NCBI GenBank assembly: GCA_036559665.1
Contig: DATBSS010000662.1
Span: forward strand, 1 to 29,065
Length of the DNA stretch: 29,065 nucleotides
Source of the DNA: DASRBA01 sp036559665
Lineage (GTDB): Bacteria > Myxococcota > Myxococcia > Myxococcales > Myxococcaceae
Reading direction: 5' to 3'
Position 1 is the first letter of the stretch. The number at the start of each line of letters is the position of its first letter. The notes beneath the pieces were generated by a model. It was given only the letters and a program-made list of their open reading frames with translations, had not been told where the DNA came from and ran no database searches. This document shows positions 1-7,449 of this stretch, piece after piece. The translations under genes were made by a program, and so were the position numbers.

Positions 1-1491
1 CAGGTTCTCGCCATTCTTGGTGTCGGCGGCCACAGAGAAATTGTACGAGCCGAGGTAGACGCGAGCAGTGGGTTTGTCGAAGTCGATCACGACGAACTTG
101 TGGTGCATCCGCGTCCCGCCACCCCCTGTCGGTTCCGATCGGAAAGGCTCGGGAGCGTCCTTCCCCAAGGCGGCCGCGAAGACGGGCGTGACGTTGCCGT
201 CGGGCGTTTGCACATCGAGGCCACCGACCTTCTTGTCCGAGATCCCATAGACGAGCTTCGCGTCGTCCTCCATGACCGCCTTGATCGCGTCCTGCATTGC
301 GCCGGGGGTCTGGTAGAGGAACGCAAGCGAGTACAAGAGGGATGACTTCGTCTTCGTTTTGATGTCCTCCGCTATCTCTGCGAGCAAGGCGTTCGACGAA
401 GCGTGCGGCGAAAAGGAGACCTTTGCATCGATGGTCTCGAACCCGAGGTCCATCCACTCAGCGGTAGATGTGTGCCCGAACACCGAGGGGGTGTCGTCGC
501 TCCAGTACGCGTCGAAAGCGTCCAGGAATGGCTGGATGGCTTTCGCTCCCCGAACGACCAGAGCGTTGTTGCCCTGCACGTAGAGGCCGCGCCAGCTGAA
601 GTTCGTGGAGCCGCAGGCGGCAATCTTCGCCTTCGGGCCGTCAACGACGATGAACTTGTTGTGCTGCAAGCCGCCCACGTGCTGTCGCTTGACGTTTGCG
701 TCCCCCGCCGAGGTGCGCAGCCGCCGTTCTGCTTCGCTCTCGGCGGACTCCGCGGGTCCATGGGTTCCCGAGTCGTCGATGACGATCCTCAATCGATTCT
801 TGAGCCTCACCAACCGCGAGACGATCGCAGGCTCGTTCAGGTCGTAGGCTGCGACGAAGACCTTTGCTTGCTTGTCAGCGAACGCCTCGTCGAGCACCTC
901 CAGGATTGCGCTTCGAGCCTCGAACCCCATCCACTCGAGAGCCTCGTCCGTCTTGGGATGTGTCGGTTGGAACGAGAGGCCGTCGTCGGCTTTGGCCGGA
1001 AGAAGGGTGGACACCGCGCCTGCGGACTCGTAGTTCTCGACGAATGCCTGCGACGAGACGAAGCCCCTGGTAAACGCGACGTTCACCTTGCCAGGGTATG
1101 TCTCGCGCCGCAGCTCGATCTGCGCGGTCTGCGACTCGCCGAAGCTGAGCTCGCCGAGGTCATTCATGAAGACTGGCGTCACGCGGTAGGTGAACGCTCC
1201 AGGTGATTCGGCGTTGCGAGGGAAATGCACCCACCGGAACTTCTGGATGGGGGACCGCAGAGAGGACCGATTGACCTTGGTCGGCGCGACGCCCGGAAAC
1301 GTCAGTCGGTTTGCCAGCGCGAAGAAGCGATCACCACCGGGCTCCTGATACTCGATCGCGAAACCCACGAAGTCCCGCGGCGGCGTTGGCTTCTTCCAGT
1401 TCATGGCGATCAACGTCATCCCATCGCCGCGATGGAGCTTGAGAGTGAACGGCGCCGCAACGTTCGCCCCTGTGACCAGGAAATCGCTCAT
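1..1491 (-). CDS. Phospholipase D-like (HKD) protein, C-terminus cut by window edge
   Basis: The reading frame is open from the ATG at 1491 to the left edge, giving 497 residues without a stop. Two PLD-superfamily catalytic motifs are visible. The first is HNKFIVVD at residues 277-284, followed by a GSTNFS-type box. The second is HHKFVVID at residues 463-470, followed by GSYNFS. Both HxKxxxxD motifs are intact, so a working phosphohydrolase or nuclease active site is likely. The first 150 or so residues resemble a fibronectin-like beta module and show no signal peptide. GC is about 57-63% in three lines I counted, against 77% in one ksgA line, which suggests recent transfer. The start has no clear Shine-Dalgarno and follows ksgA by 65 bases. 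Family members include nucleases, lipases and phage-defence effectors; the substrate cannot be told from sequence. Confidence 0.88.
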   Translation of the reverse strand, partial: MSDFLVTGANVAAPFTLKLHRGDGMTLIAMNWKKPTPPRDFVGFAIEYQEPGGDRFFALANRLTFPGVAPTKVNRSSLRSPIQKFRWVHFPRNAESPGAFTYRVTPVFMNDLGELSFGESQTAQIELRRETYPGKVNVAFTRGFVSSQAFVENYESAGAVSTLLPAKADDGLSFQPTHPKTDEALEWMGFEARSAILEVLDEAFADKQAKVFVAAYDLNEPAIVSRLVRLKNRLRIVIDDSGTHGPAESAESEAERRLRTSAGDANVKRQHVGGLQHNKFIVVDGPKAKIAACGSTNFSWRGLYVQGNNALVVRGAKAIQPFLDAFDAYWSDDTPSVFGHTSTAEWMDLGFETIDAKVSFSPHASSNALLAEIAEDIKTKTKSSLLYSLAFLYQTPGAMQDAIKAVMEDDAKLVYGISDKKVGGLDVQTPDGNVTPVFAAALGKDAPEPFRSEPTGGGGTRMHHKFVVIDFDKPTARVYLGSYNFSVAADTKNGENL

Positions 1492-1556
1492 GTCGCGGTA
1501 GTATAGCTGGTCTGATTTGAGTCGAGATGTGTTCCGGGCGTGGATTGGCCATCCAA

Positions 1557-2381
1557 CTAAGCGTCCGCCAGCGCGCGCTCGATGGCGGCCAGCTCCTCGA
1601 TGGAGAGGGTCTCCCCGCGGCGGGTGGGATCGATGCCGGCTTGCTGGAAGGCGGCGGTGAGCTGCTCCGGCGTGGCGAGGTCGGCGTCGGAGCGCATGGA
1701 GTTGAGCAGGGTCTTGCGGCGCTGGGCGAAGGCCGCCTTCACCACCCGGCGGAAGCGTTCGTCGCTCCGGACCTCCGCGCGCGGGCGCGGGAGGCGGCGG
1801 AGGCGGACCACCGCAGAACCCACCTTGGGCGGCGGGTGGAAGAGATGGGCGGGGACGCGAAACAGCTTCTCCACCTCGAAGTAGAGCTGCAGGAGCACGG
1901 TCAGTACGCCCGACTCGCGTGTGCCCGGCGGCGCCGCGATCCGCTCGACCACTTCGTCCTGGAGCGTGAAGACCGCCCGGGTCACCGTCGCGCGCTGGTC
2001 CAGCACCTCGAAGAGGATCGGACTGGAGAGGTGGTACGGCAGGTTCCCGGCGACCGCGACCTCCGGCACCCCCGCCAGCTCGGCGAATTTCGCGTCCGCC
2101 GCGTTGCCCGCCACCACCTGCACGCCGGGGAACTTCTCACCCTCCAGCACCTTCACCAGGTCCCGGTCCCGCTCCACCGCCACCACCCGCGCGCCCGTAG
2201 CCGCCAGCGCGCGCGTGAGGTGGCCCAGGCCCGCGCCCAGCTCCACCACCGTGTCGCCCTCGCGGAGCTCCACCGCCTCGGCGAGCTGCCGGAGGAGGCC
2301 CGGGTCGCCGAGGAAGTTCTGCCCCCAGGAGTGCTTCGGGCGCAGGTGGTGCTTCCGCAGGAGGTCTTGCGGGGTGCTCAC
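1557..2381 (-). CDS. ksgA: 16S rRNA (adenine1518/1519-N6)-dimethyltransferase
   Basis: KsgA (RsmA) dimethylates two adjacent adenines in the 3' hairpin of 16S rRNA, a late step in 30S subunit assembly. The 274 residues match the usual family length. Visible signatures are the QNFL box at residues 21-24, the SAM-binding ELGAGLGHLT at 47-56, an acidic residue ending the next strand near residue 70, and the catalytic NLPY at 113-116. The C-terminal helical rRNA-binding part carries the usual FAQRRKTL segment. The start is GTG. The gene lies 24 bases after tsaD on the same strand, so the two are probably co-transcribed, with the receiver gene at the head of the run. Confidence 0.97.
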   Translation of the reverse strand: MSTPQDLLRKHHLRPKHSWGQNFLGDPGLLRQLAEAVELREGDTVVELGAGLGHLTRALAATGARVVAVERDRDLVKVLEGEKFPGVQVVAGNAADAKFAELAGVPEVAVAGNLPYHLSSPILFEVLDQRATVTRAVFTLQDEVVERIAAPPGTRESGVLTVLLQLYFEVEKLFRVPAHLFHPPPKVGSAVVRLRRLPRPRAEVRSDERFRRVVKAAFAQRRKTLLNSMRSDADLATPEQLTAAFQQAGIDPTRRGETLSIEELAAIERALADA

Positions 2382-2405
2382 GGCGAAGCCTTTAACCCCT
2401 GGCGC

Positions 2406-3428
2406 TCAGAGGCGCCAGGAGGCATCCGCCCCGAGCGTCAGGTCCGCGCGTTCGCCCCTCCGGAAGGCCTCGTACCCGGCCACCGCGATCATCGCCGCGT
2501 TGTCCGTGCACAGCTTGACCGGAGGCAGGTAGACGCGGATCTCCCGCTCGCTCCCCCGCTCCTGCGCCAGCGCGCGCAGCCGGGAGTTGGCCGCCACCCC
2601 GCCGCAGATCACCAGCCGCTGCGCATTCAGCTTCCTCGCCGCGCGGATGGTCTTCTTCGTCAGCGTGTCCGCCACCGCCTCCTGGAACGAGGCGCAGAGG
2701 TCCCAGAGCGCCTGGCCTTCGGGGAGGCCGTGGCGGCGCACGTGCTGGAGCACCGCCGTCTTCAGGCCGGAGAAGGACCAGTCCATCTGGTCGGGCGCCG
2801 GGAGCGCGCGCGGGAAGCGGATGGCCGACGGGTCGCCCTTCTGCGCGAGTTGGTCGATGGGCTGGCCGCCCGGGTACGGCAGCCCGAGGATCTTCGCCAC
2901 CTTGTCGTACGCCTCGCCCGCCGCGTCGTCCCGCGTGGAGGCCAGCATCCGGTACTGCCCCGGCGAGTGGACGTCGTAGAGACTGGTGTGGCCGCCGGAG
3001 ACCACCAGGCCCAGGAAGGGCGTCTCGGGCGGGTCGTCCGTGAGCCGGATGGCCAGCAGGTGCCCCTCCAGGTGGTTCACCCCCACCACCGGAATGCCCA
3101 GCGCCGCCCCCAGCGACTTCGCCACCTGCACGCCCACCAGCAGCGCCCCCTGCAACCCCGGCCCCGACGTCACCGCGACGCCGTGCAGGTCCGCCAACGT
3201 CTTCCCGGCGCGGGTCAGCGCCTCGTGGAGCACCGGCATCACCTGCACCACGTGGTTCCGCGAGGCCAGCTCCGGCACCACGCCGCCCCAGCGGCGGTGG
3301 ATGTCGATCTGCGTGGAGACGACGTCGGAGAGCGCGCGCCGGCCGTCCTCGACCACGGACGCGCCGGTCTCGTCGCAGGAGGTCTCCAGCCCCAGCACCA
3401 GGCGCGGGCCCGGAGCGCCTCCCGTCAC
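2406..3428 (-). CDS. tsaD: tRNA N6-threonylcarbamoyladenosine transferase TsaD
   Basis: TsaD transfers the threonylcarbamoyl group to A37 of ANN-decoding tRNAs, together with TsaB, TsaE and TsaC-made threonylcarbamoyl-AMP. The protein is 340 residues from the GTG at 3428. This start was chosen because it places the LGLETSCDET box at residues 12-21, as in the family, and because its GTGA overlaps the stop of the upstream receiver gene, a typical coupled arrangement. The metal ligands are visible in HLEGH at 119-123, and the VSGGHTSL and CGGVAANS segments of the ASKHA fold follow. A longer frame reaches 3566 but only adds antisense-like residues inside the neighbour. TsaB and TsaE genes are not in the window. 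Confidence 0.96.
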   Translation of the reverse strand: MTGGAPGPRLVLGLETSCDETGASVVEDGRRALSDVVSTQIDIHRRWGGVVPELASRNHVVQVMPVLHEALTRAGKTLADLHGVAVTSGPGLQGALLVGVQVAKSLGAALGIPVVGVNHLEGHLLAIRLTDDPPETPFLGLVVSGGHTSLYDVHSPGQYRMLASTRDDAAGEAYDKVAKILGLPYPGGQPIDQLAQKGDPSAIRFPRALPAPDQMDWSFSGLKTAVLQHVRRHGLPEGQALWDLCASFQEAVADTLTKKTIRAARKLNAQRLVICGGVAANSRLRALAQERGSEREIRVYLPPVKLCTDNAAMIAVAGYEAFRRGERADLTLGADASWRL

Positions 3429-6400
3429 TGCCCCAGCTCTTTGAGCATCGCGCGCACGTCCCCGGCGGCCTCGCCGGTCGGCGCCAGCAGCAGGTACTTC
3501 TTGTACGCCTCGCGCGCGTCGGCGTTCGCCCCGGTGAACTGCTGCGCCATCCCCAGCGACAGCCATGCCTTGGAGTTGTTGTCGTCCGCCTTCACCGCTT
3601 CCTTCAGCAGGGCGATCGCTTCCCTGTAGCCGGTGCCCGCGTTCACCAGCGCCACGCCCAGCCCCCCCTTCGCCTCGAGGGAGTCAGGCTTCGACGCCAG
3701 CGCTCCGCGGAAGGACTTCACCGCCGAGTTGTAGCGCTCGCCCGCCAGCGCGGAGTTGCCCTGCCTGATGAGCTTGGCGAAGTCCCCGTCGGCGGAGGCG
3801 GCCACCGTGGTCGCAGTGCTGGGAGTGGTCCCCGGCGGCGTCGTGGTGGCAGTCGGAGTATTGGGTGGCGTCGTGGTCGGCGACCCTCCCGGCGTAGCGG
3901 CGGCGGTGCCTGGCGTCGTCCCCGTCGTCCCTCCCGGCGTCGTTCCCGGCGATCCTCCTGGTGTGGCGGCGGCGGTACCCGGCGTCGTCCCAGGCGTCCC
4001 TCCTGGCGTGGCGGTGACCGCACCCGGCGTCGTCCCAGGCGTCCCTTCCGGAGTGGCGGTGGCCGCGCCCGGCGTCGCCCCGGGCGACCCTTCCGGCGTG
4101 GCGGTGACCGCACCCGGCGGCGTCCCAGGCAACCCTTCCGGAGTGGCGGCAGCAGTGCCCGGCGTCGTCCCCGGCGAGGCGGTGGCGGTACCCGGCGACC
4201 CTCCCGGCGTACCAGCGGCAGTACCCGGAGCCGTGGTCTCCGGCGTCTTCGGCGACGGCACCTGCGTCGAGGCGCGGTTGCGGACAGCCACTACCACCGC
4301 GCCCGTGGCCAGCAGCGCCCCGACCCCGATGCCGATCCACAGTGGCGCCATCCGCCGCCGCTTCCGCCGGATGCCCATCGCGGCGAGCTCGTCGCTGTGC
4401 CCCGGAACGGGCGTGGGGGCCATGGGCGAATCGAAGAAGGCCGCCTCCAGCGGCGCCGGAGGAGCGGCCGCCGCCACCGGAGCGGGCTCCGAGGCGAAAG
4501 CGGGGGGCTCAGCGGCCGGCGAGCTGCTCTGCGGCAGGGGCGGCGGAGCGCTGCTCTCGACCATTGGCAGCGCCGGAGGGTGGACCGGCTTGAGCACGGG
4601 CGGGGTCTGCGCCTCTGAAGCCAGCGCAGGCGTCGGCGTGAGCGGCACCTTGTCGGCGCCTGCAGCCGGAGTCATCGGGAGCGCCAGCATCCGCGGCTCG
4701 CTGGCCGCGCCGCCGAACACCGGACCGCGCGGCGGCGGCGTGGGCTTTGGGGCGGCGTCGCGGGCGGGCTCCAGGCCCGGCGGGGTGGCGCGCGCGAGGG
4801 GCGTGGAGAGAGGAATGGGATCCGGCGCGGAGAGGGGAATCGGCTCCGGCTCGAAGGCGGTGATCGGCGGCGGCGGCGGCACCGGCACATACGGCGGCAG
4901 CGGCCCCGAGAGCGCGATCGTCTGCCGGGGGGACCCGTTCCCCTCGGCGACAGCCTTGTGCCCGGTCAACATCGGGATCGCCGTCTCCACCGGCGTCGGC
5001 CTCGGTCCCGGCGTCACCGTCACCGCGGACATAGGCACGCCGATGGCCTTGGGCCCGGTCAACATCGGGATCGCCGTTTCCACCGGCGTCGGCCTCGGTC
5101 CCGGCATCACCGTCACTGCGGACATAGGCACGCCGCCGGCCTTGGGGCCGGTCAGCATCGGAATCGCCGTCTCCACCGGCGTCGGCCTCGGTCCCGGCGT
5201 CACCGTCACCGCGGACAAGGGTGTGGCACCCAGCGAGGACGCGGGCCGCGCCGTAGCGCTGGAAGGCACCACCAGCGCCGGGATCGTCCCCGGCACCGGC
5301 GTGGGCGCGTACGCGGACGGCGACCACCCGCTCGCCGTGCCCCAGGTGGGGCTGGCGATGGTGCCCTCCGAGTCGTCCTTCCCCCACCCCAGCAGGAACG
5401 CCTGCTTCGCGCGGTCCATCGACCGCGGCGGCGCGGAGGGACCCCCCGCGAATGGATTGTCCTGGGCCGCCGCCTGGACCTGCTCGGGCTCGGGCGCGGG
5501 CAGCGGCACCGGGGCCGGGGCGGCCGCGACCGCCGGCTCCTGCGCCAGAGGAGGCGCGGCGGAGGGGAGCGGCGGCGGCGCGGGGGTGGGCTCCGGCGCG
5601 GCGACGGCCGGGAGCATCGGATCCGATCCGCCGGGGGCGGAGGTCCGCGGGCGCGTGAAGACGATCACGCTCGCGGGCGCGGAGCCGACGGGAGCGATGC
5701 TGGGGGGGCGGTTGGATGGCATCGTTGGCAGACCCAGACCTTCGGGTACCTCGGGCTCGGCCCTGGCGAGCTGCCCATCCAGCTCGTCGTGGAGAGAAGT
5801 CGCATGGACCGCGGCGATGGCCGGGGCCTCCGGCGCGGGGAGCGGCACGGGCCGCTTCACCGGGTCCGCCGAGGCCGGGGCCGGGGCCGGCTCACCGGCG
5901 TGCCCGCTGCCGTTCAGCGACGCATTCACGGGCGCGGGCTGCGGCGCGGGCGGGGTGGGGTTGGCGATGGCCGGCCCCTTGAGCCACTCCTCGATGCCGG
6001 GCTTGGGCGGCGCCGTGTCGGCCGGGGACGACCCGGGCTCGCGGATCAACCCTTCGAAGTAGAGCTTGGAGATGATGCCCAGCGCGGCGAGGTCCTCGAA
6101 GTCAGACTCCTCCACCACGCGCTGGAGCGACCGCTTCCCGTCGAACAGTCGGAGCAGGCCGTTCACCTCGTCGGGGATCTCGGAGAGGCGGTCCGCGAGC
6201 TGGCGGTAGTCGATCTCGAACACCGTCTCCAGCGGCGGGAGCTGCTCCAGCATGCGGCCCCAGTCGTCCAGCCGGCGCATGCCTTCCATCAGCAGGCCCT
6301 GGGTGGAGACCTCGATCCGGTCGCCGCGGTCCACCGGGCCGAACTGCACCTCGAACTTCCCCTCGAAGGTGTTGAGCATCCGGTAGAACGCGTTCTCGCC

Positions 6401-6970
6401 GGCCAGCCGGCCCAGCTCCGCGTCGATCACCTTGCCCTCGCGGAAGTGGATCATCCCGCGCGAGCGCTCGCCCTCCAGCGCGATGGTGCCGGTCTTGCGC
6501 CCGATCTCGAAGGTCTGGACCAGGTCCACGACCCCCATGTCCGACAGGTTCCCGGAGAAGCCGCCCTTGGTCTCCTTCTTCTCGATCCTCTCCTTCTCCG
6601 CCTTCTGGAGGATCATCTTCACCCGGGTGACGATCTCCTTGATGTAGATGGGCTTGGTCAGGTAGTCGTCCCCGCCCAGCTCCAGCCCCTTCACCTTGAA
6701 CTCCACCGACTTCTGGTTGGTGAGGAAGACGAAGGGGATATGGCGGAAGCGGTCGTCACCCTTGAGGACGCGGCACAGCTCGAACCCGTCCATCTCCGGC
6801 ATCTTGGTGTCCGCCAGCACCAGGTCCGGCGGGGAGATCTGCACCTTCTCCAGGGCGTCGCGGCCGTGGACGGCGGTGGTGACGGAGAAGCCGGCCTTCT
6901 TCAGGCTGACCTCCATCACGCGCAGGCTCTTGGCGTCGCTGTCGACGAGCAGAAGGTGCTGCTTGGCCAC
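3425..6970 (-). CDS. Receiver-PATAN protein with one transmembrane helix and C-terminal TPR domain
   Basis: The protein has 1181 residues from the GTG at 6970. A response-regulator receiver comes first (about 3-122), with phosphoacceptor Asp54 in VLADTKMPEMDG, Thr84 and Lys106. A short charged helix leads into a PATAN/DUF4388 domain (about 137-220) and a helical region to about 320. A long Pro/Ala-rich linker follows, holding a 31-residue repeat. A basic RRKRRR stretch precedes a single membrane helix at about 876-897, then a Pro/Gly/Thr repeat of 15-residue units to about 1055, and TPR repeats to the end. The basic residues before the helix suggest a cytoplasmic N-terminus and periplasmic TPR end. 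Domain calls are from recognised motifs; the overall role is unknown. The TTG at 7006 is an alternative start, but it lies inside a -35-like box. Confidence 0.87.
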   Translation of the reverse strand: MAKQHLLLVDSDAKSLRVMEVSLKKAGFSVTTAVHGRDALEKVQISPPDLVLADTKMPEMDGFELCRVLKGDDRFRHIPFVFLTNQKSVEFKVKGLELGGDDYLTKPIYIKEIVTRVKMILQKAEKERIEKKETKGGFSGNLSDMGVVDLVQTFEIGRKTGTIALEGERSRGMIHFREGKVIDAELGRLAGENAFYRMLNTFEGKFEVQFGPVDRGDRIEVSTQGLLMEGMRRLDDWGRMLEQLPPLETVFEIDYRQLADRLSEIPDEVNGLLRLFDGKRSLQRVVEESDFEDLAALGIISKLYFEGLIREPGSSPADTAPPKPGIEEWLKGPAIANPTPPAPQPAPVNASLNGSGHAGEPAPAPASADPVKRPVPLPAPEAPAIAAVHATSLHDELDGQLARAEPEVPEGLGLPTMPSNRPPSIAPVGSAPASVIVFTRPRTSAPGGSDPMLPAVAAPEPTPAPPPLPSAAPPLAQEPAVAAAPAPVPLPAPEPEQVQAAAQDNPFAGGPSAPPRSMDRAKQAFLLGWGKDDSEGTIASPTWGTASGWSPSAYAPTPVPGTIPALVVPSSATARPASSLGATPLSAVTVTPGPRPTPVETAIPMLTGPKAGGVPMSAVTVMPGPRPTPVETAIPMLTGPKAIGVPMSAVTVTPGPRPTPVETAIPMLTGHKAVAEGNGSPRQTIALSGPLPPYVPVPPPPPITAFEPEPIPLSAPDPIPLSTPLARATPPGLEPARDAAPKPTPPPRGPVFGGAASEPRMLALPMTPAAGADKVPLTPTPALASEAQTPPVLKPVHPPALPMVESSAPPPLPQSSSPAAEPPAFASEPAPVAAAAPPAPLEAAFFDSPMAPTPVPGHSDELAAMGIRRKRRRMAPLWIGIGVGALLATGAVVVAVRNRASTQVPSPKTPETTAPGTAAGTPGGSPGTATASPGTTPGTAAATPEGLPGTPPGAVTATPEGSPGATPGAATATPEGTPGTTPGAVTATPGGTPGTTPGTAAATPGGSPGTTPGGTTGTTPGTAAATPGGSPTTTPPNTPTATTTPPGTTPSTATTVAASADGDFAKLIRQGNSALAGERYNSAVKSFRGALASKPDSLEAKGGLGVALVNAGTGYREAIALLKEAVKADDNNSKAWLSLGMAQQFTGANADAREAYKKYLLLAPTGEAAGDVRAMLKELGQ
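3965..4215 (-). repeat. 45-bp tandem repeats coding a Pro/Gly/Thr/Ala linker
   Basis: Units of 45 bases (15 residues, roughly PGAVTATPEGSPGAT) recur, for example from 4021 to 4066. Edge copies are more diverged. They code the segment between the membrane helix and the TPR domain of the receiver-PATAN protein. The composition predicts an extended, possibly wall-spanning linker. Confidence 0.8.
4961..5219 (-). repeat. 93-bp tandem repeat, nearly three copies, in the cytoplasmic linker
   Basis: Near-identical units begin at 4961, 5054 and 5147, a spacing of 93 bases (31 residues). Each codes a segment containing TPGPRPTPVETAIPMLTG. The copies differ by only a few bases, so the expansion looks recent. 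They sit in the Pro-rich linker before the membrane helix. Confidence 0.9.
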
Positions 6971-6976
6971 GGGGGG

Positions 6977-7006
6977 ATGATCGGGGTGGGCTATCAGCGG
7001 TGTCAA
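6977..7006 (-). promoter_or_regulatory. Promoter with leaderless start for the receiver-PATAN gene
   Basis: Reading the minus strand, a perfect -35 TTGACA (7006-7001) is followed by an 18-base spacer and GATCAT (6982-6977), which matches the -10 consensus at four of six positions. Six C residues then lead directly to the GTG at 6970. Transcription would start at or within a base or two of the GTG. There is no Shine-Dalgarno, which fits a leaderless message. Confidence 0.5.
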
Positions 7007-7057
7007 CGTTTGCGGCCGAGTGGAATGCCGCCTGGCGACAGCGTCACCGAGCGAGCA

Positions 7058-7075
7058 TCATGCCGGGCGGCATGA
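7058..7075. promoter_or_regulatory. Inverted repeat upstream of the PilZ gene
   Basis: TCATGCC and GGCATGA, arms of 7 bases, flank a 4-base centre GGGC. The palindrome lies 13 bases before the PilZ start and between divergent genes. It could be an operator or a hairpin in the PilZ leader. A weaker imperfect repeat lies at 7026-7040. Confidence 0.4.
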
Positions 7076-7088
7076 ACGGGGGAGTGAG

Positions 7089-7427
7089 ATGAAGGGGCCA
7101 AAGCGGCGCTTCACGCGCAAGTCCCTGCAAGTGGAGTTCCGGGGGCGCCACGCTGAAGGGGCCGGGGTCCTGTTGTTCGAGACGGCGGACCTTTCCGCTG
7201 GGGGCACCTTTCTCAAGAGCGACCTCCTCCTGGAGGAGGGTGAGACGTTCTCGTTCGAGTTCCGGGTTCCCGGCGCGGACCGGCCGTTCATCGCCCAGGC
7301 CCGCATTGCCTGGGTCCGGCGCTTCCCGTCGAGCGGGCAGCCGGCCGGCATGGGAGTGGAATTCCTGGCGATGAACGAGGAGGACCGCAGCGCGCTGGAA
7401 CGGTTCCTGGGCCAGCCGACCGGGTAG
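7089..7427 (+). CDS. PilZ-domain protein
   Basis: A stand-alone PilZ domain of 112 residues. The c-di-GMP signature is present: RRFTR (RxxxR) near residues 6-10, then DLSAGGTF (DxSxxG) about 30 residues later. The rest is the six-stranded PilZ barrel ending with GVEFLAMNEEDRSALERFL, a tail common in myxobacterial PilZ proteins. The ATG at 7089 was chosen because GGAG lies 6 bases upstream; a further upstream frame has no support. It is divergent from the receiver-PATAN gene and convergent with the large J-domain gene. It probably acts as a small c-di-GMP receptor, possibly for surface motility or one of its neighbours; the partner is inference. Confidence 0.9.
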   Translation: MKGPKRRFTRKSLQVEFRGRHAEGAGVLLFETADLSAGGTFLKSDLLLEEGETFSFEFRVPGADRPFIAQARIAWVRRFPSSGQPAGMGVEFLAMNEEDRSALERFLGQPTG

Positions 7428-7449
7428 GTCAGGTCCAGGCCCACCTACC
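7423..7449. terminator. Possible bidirectional hairpin between convergent genes
   Basis: GGTAGGT at 7423-7429 and ACCTACC at 7443-7449 pair as 7-base arms around a 13-base loop. Each arm contains the stop codon of one convergent gene (PilZ TAG and the J-domain gene TAG). There is no T-run, so intrinsic termination would be weak; it may instead protect 3' ends. Confidence 0.35.

Noticed and set aside
403..1206. Plus-strand frame of 267 residues over the PLD gene
   Set aside because: The minus strand carries two intact HKD motifs through the same bases; the plus frame shows only Arg/Leu/Glu-rich antisense composition.
1527..3629. Plus-strand frame of 700 residues
   Set aside because: Antisense to ksgA and tsaD, which have full family motifs; composition is Arg/His/Gln-rich as expected of a shadow in GC-rich DNA.
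3965..4215. CRISPR-like array
   Set aside because: The repeats are contiguous, in frame and coding, with no unique spacers and no cas genes.
3756..7075. Plus-strand frames of 768 and 705 residues
   Set aside because: Antisense to the receiver-PATAN protein; the Gly/Val and Arg/His repeats are only the reverse reading of its linkers.
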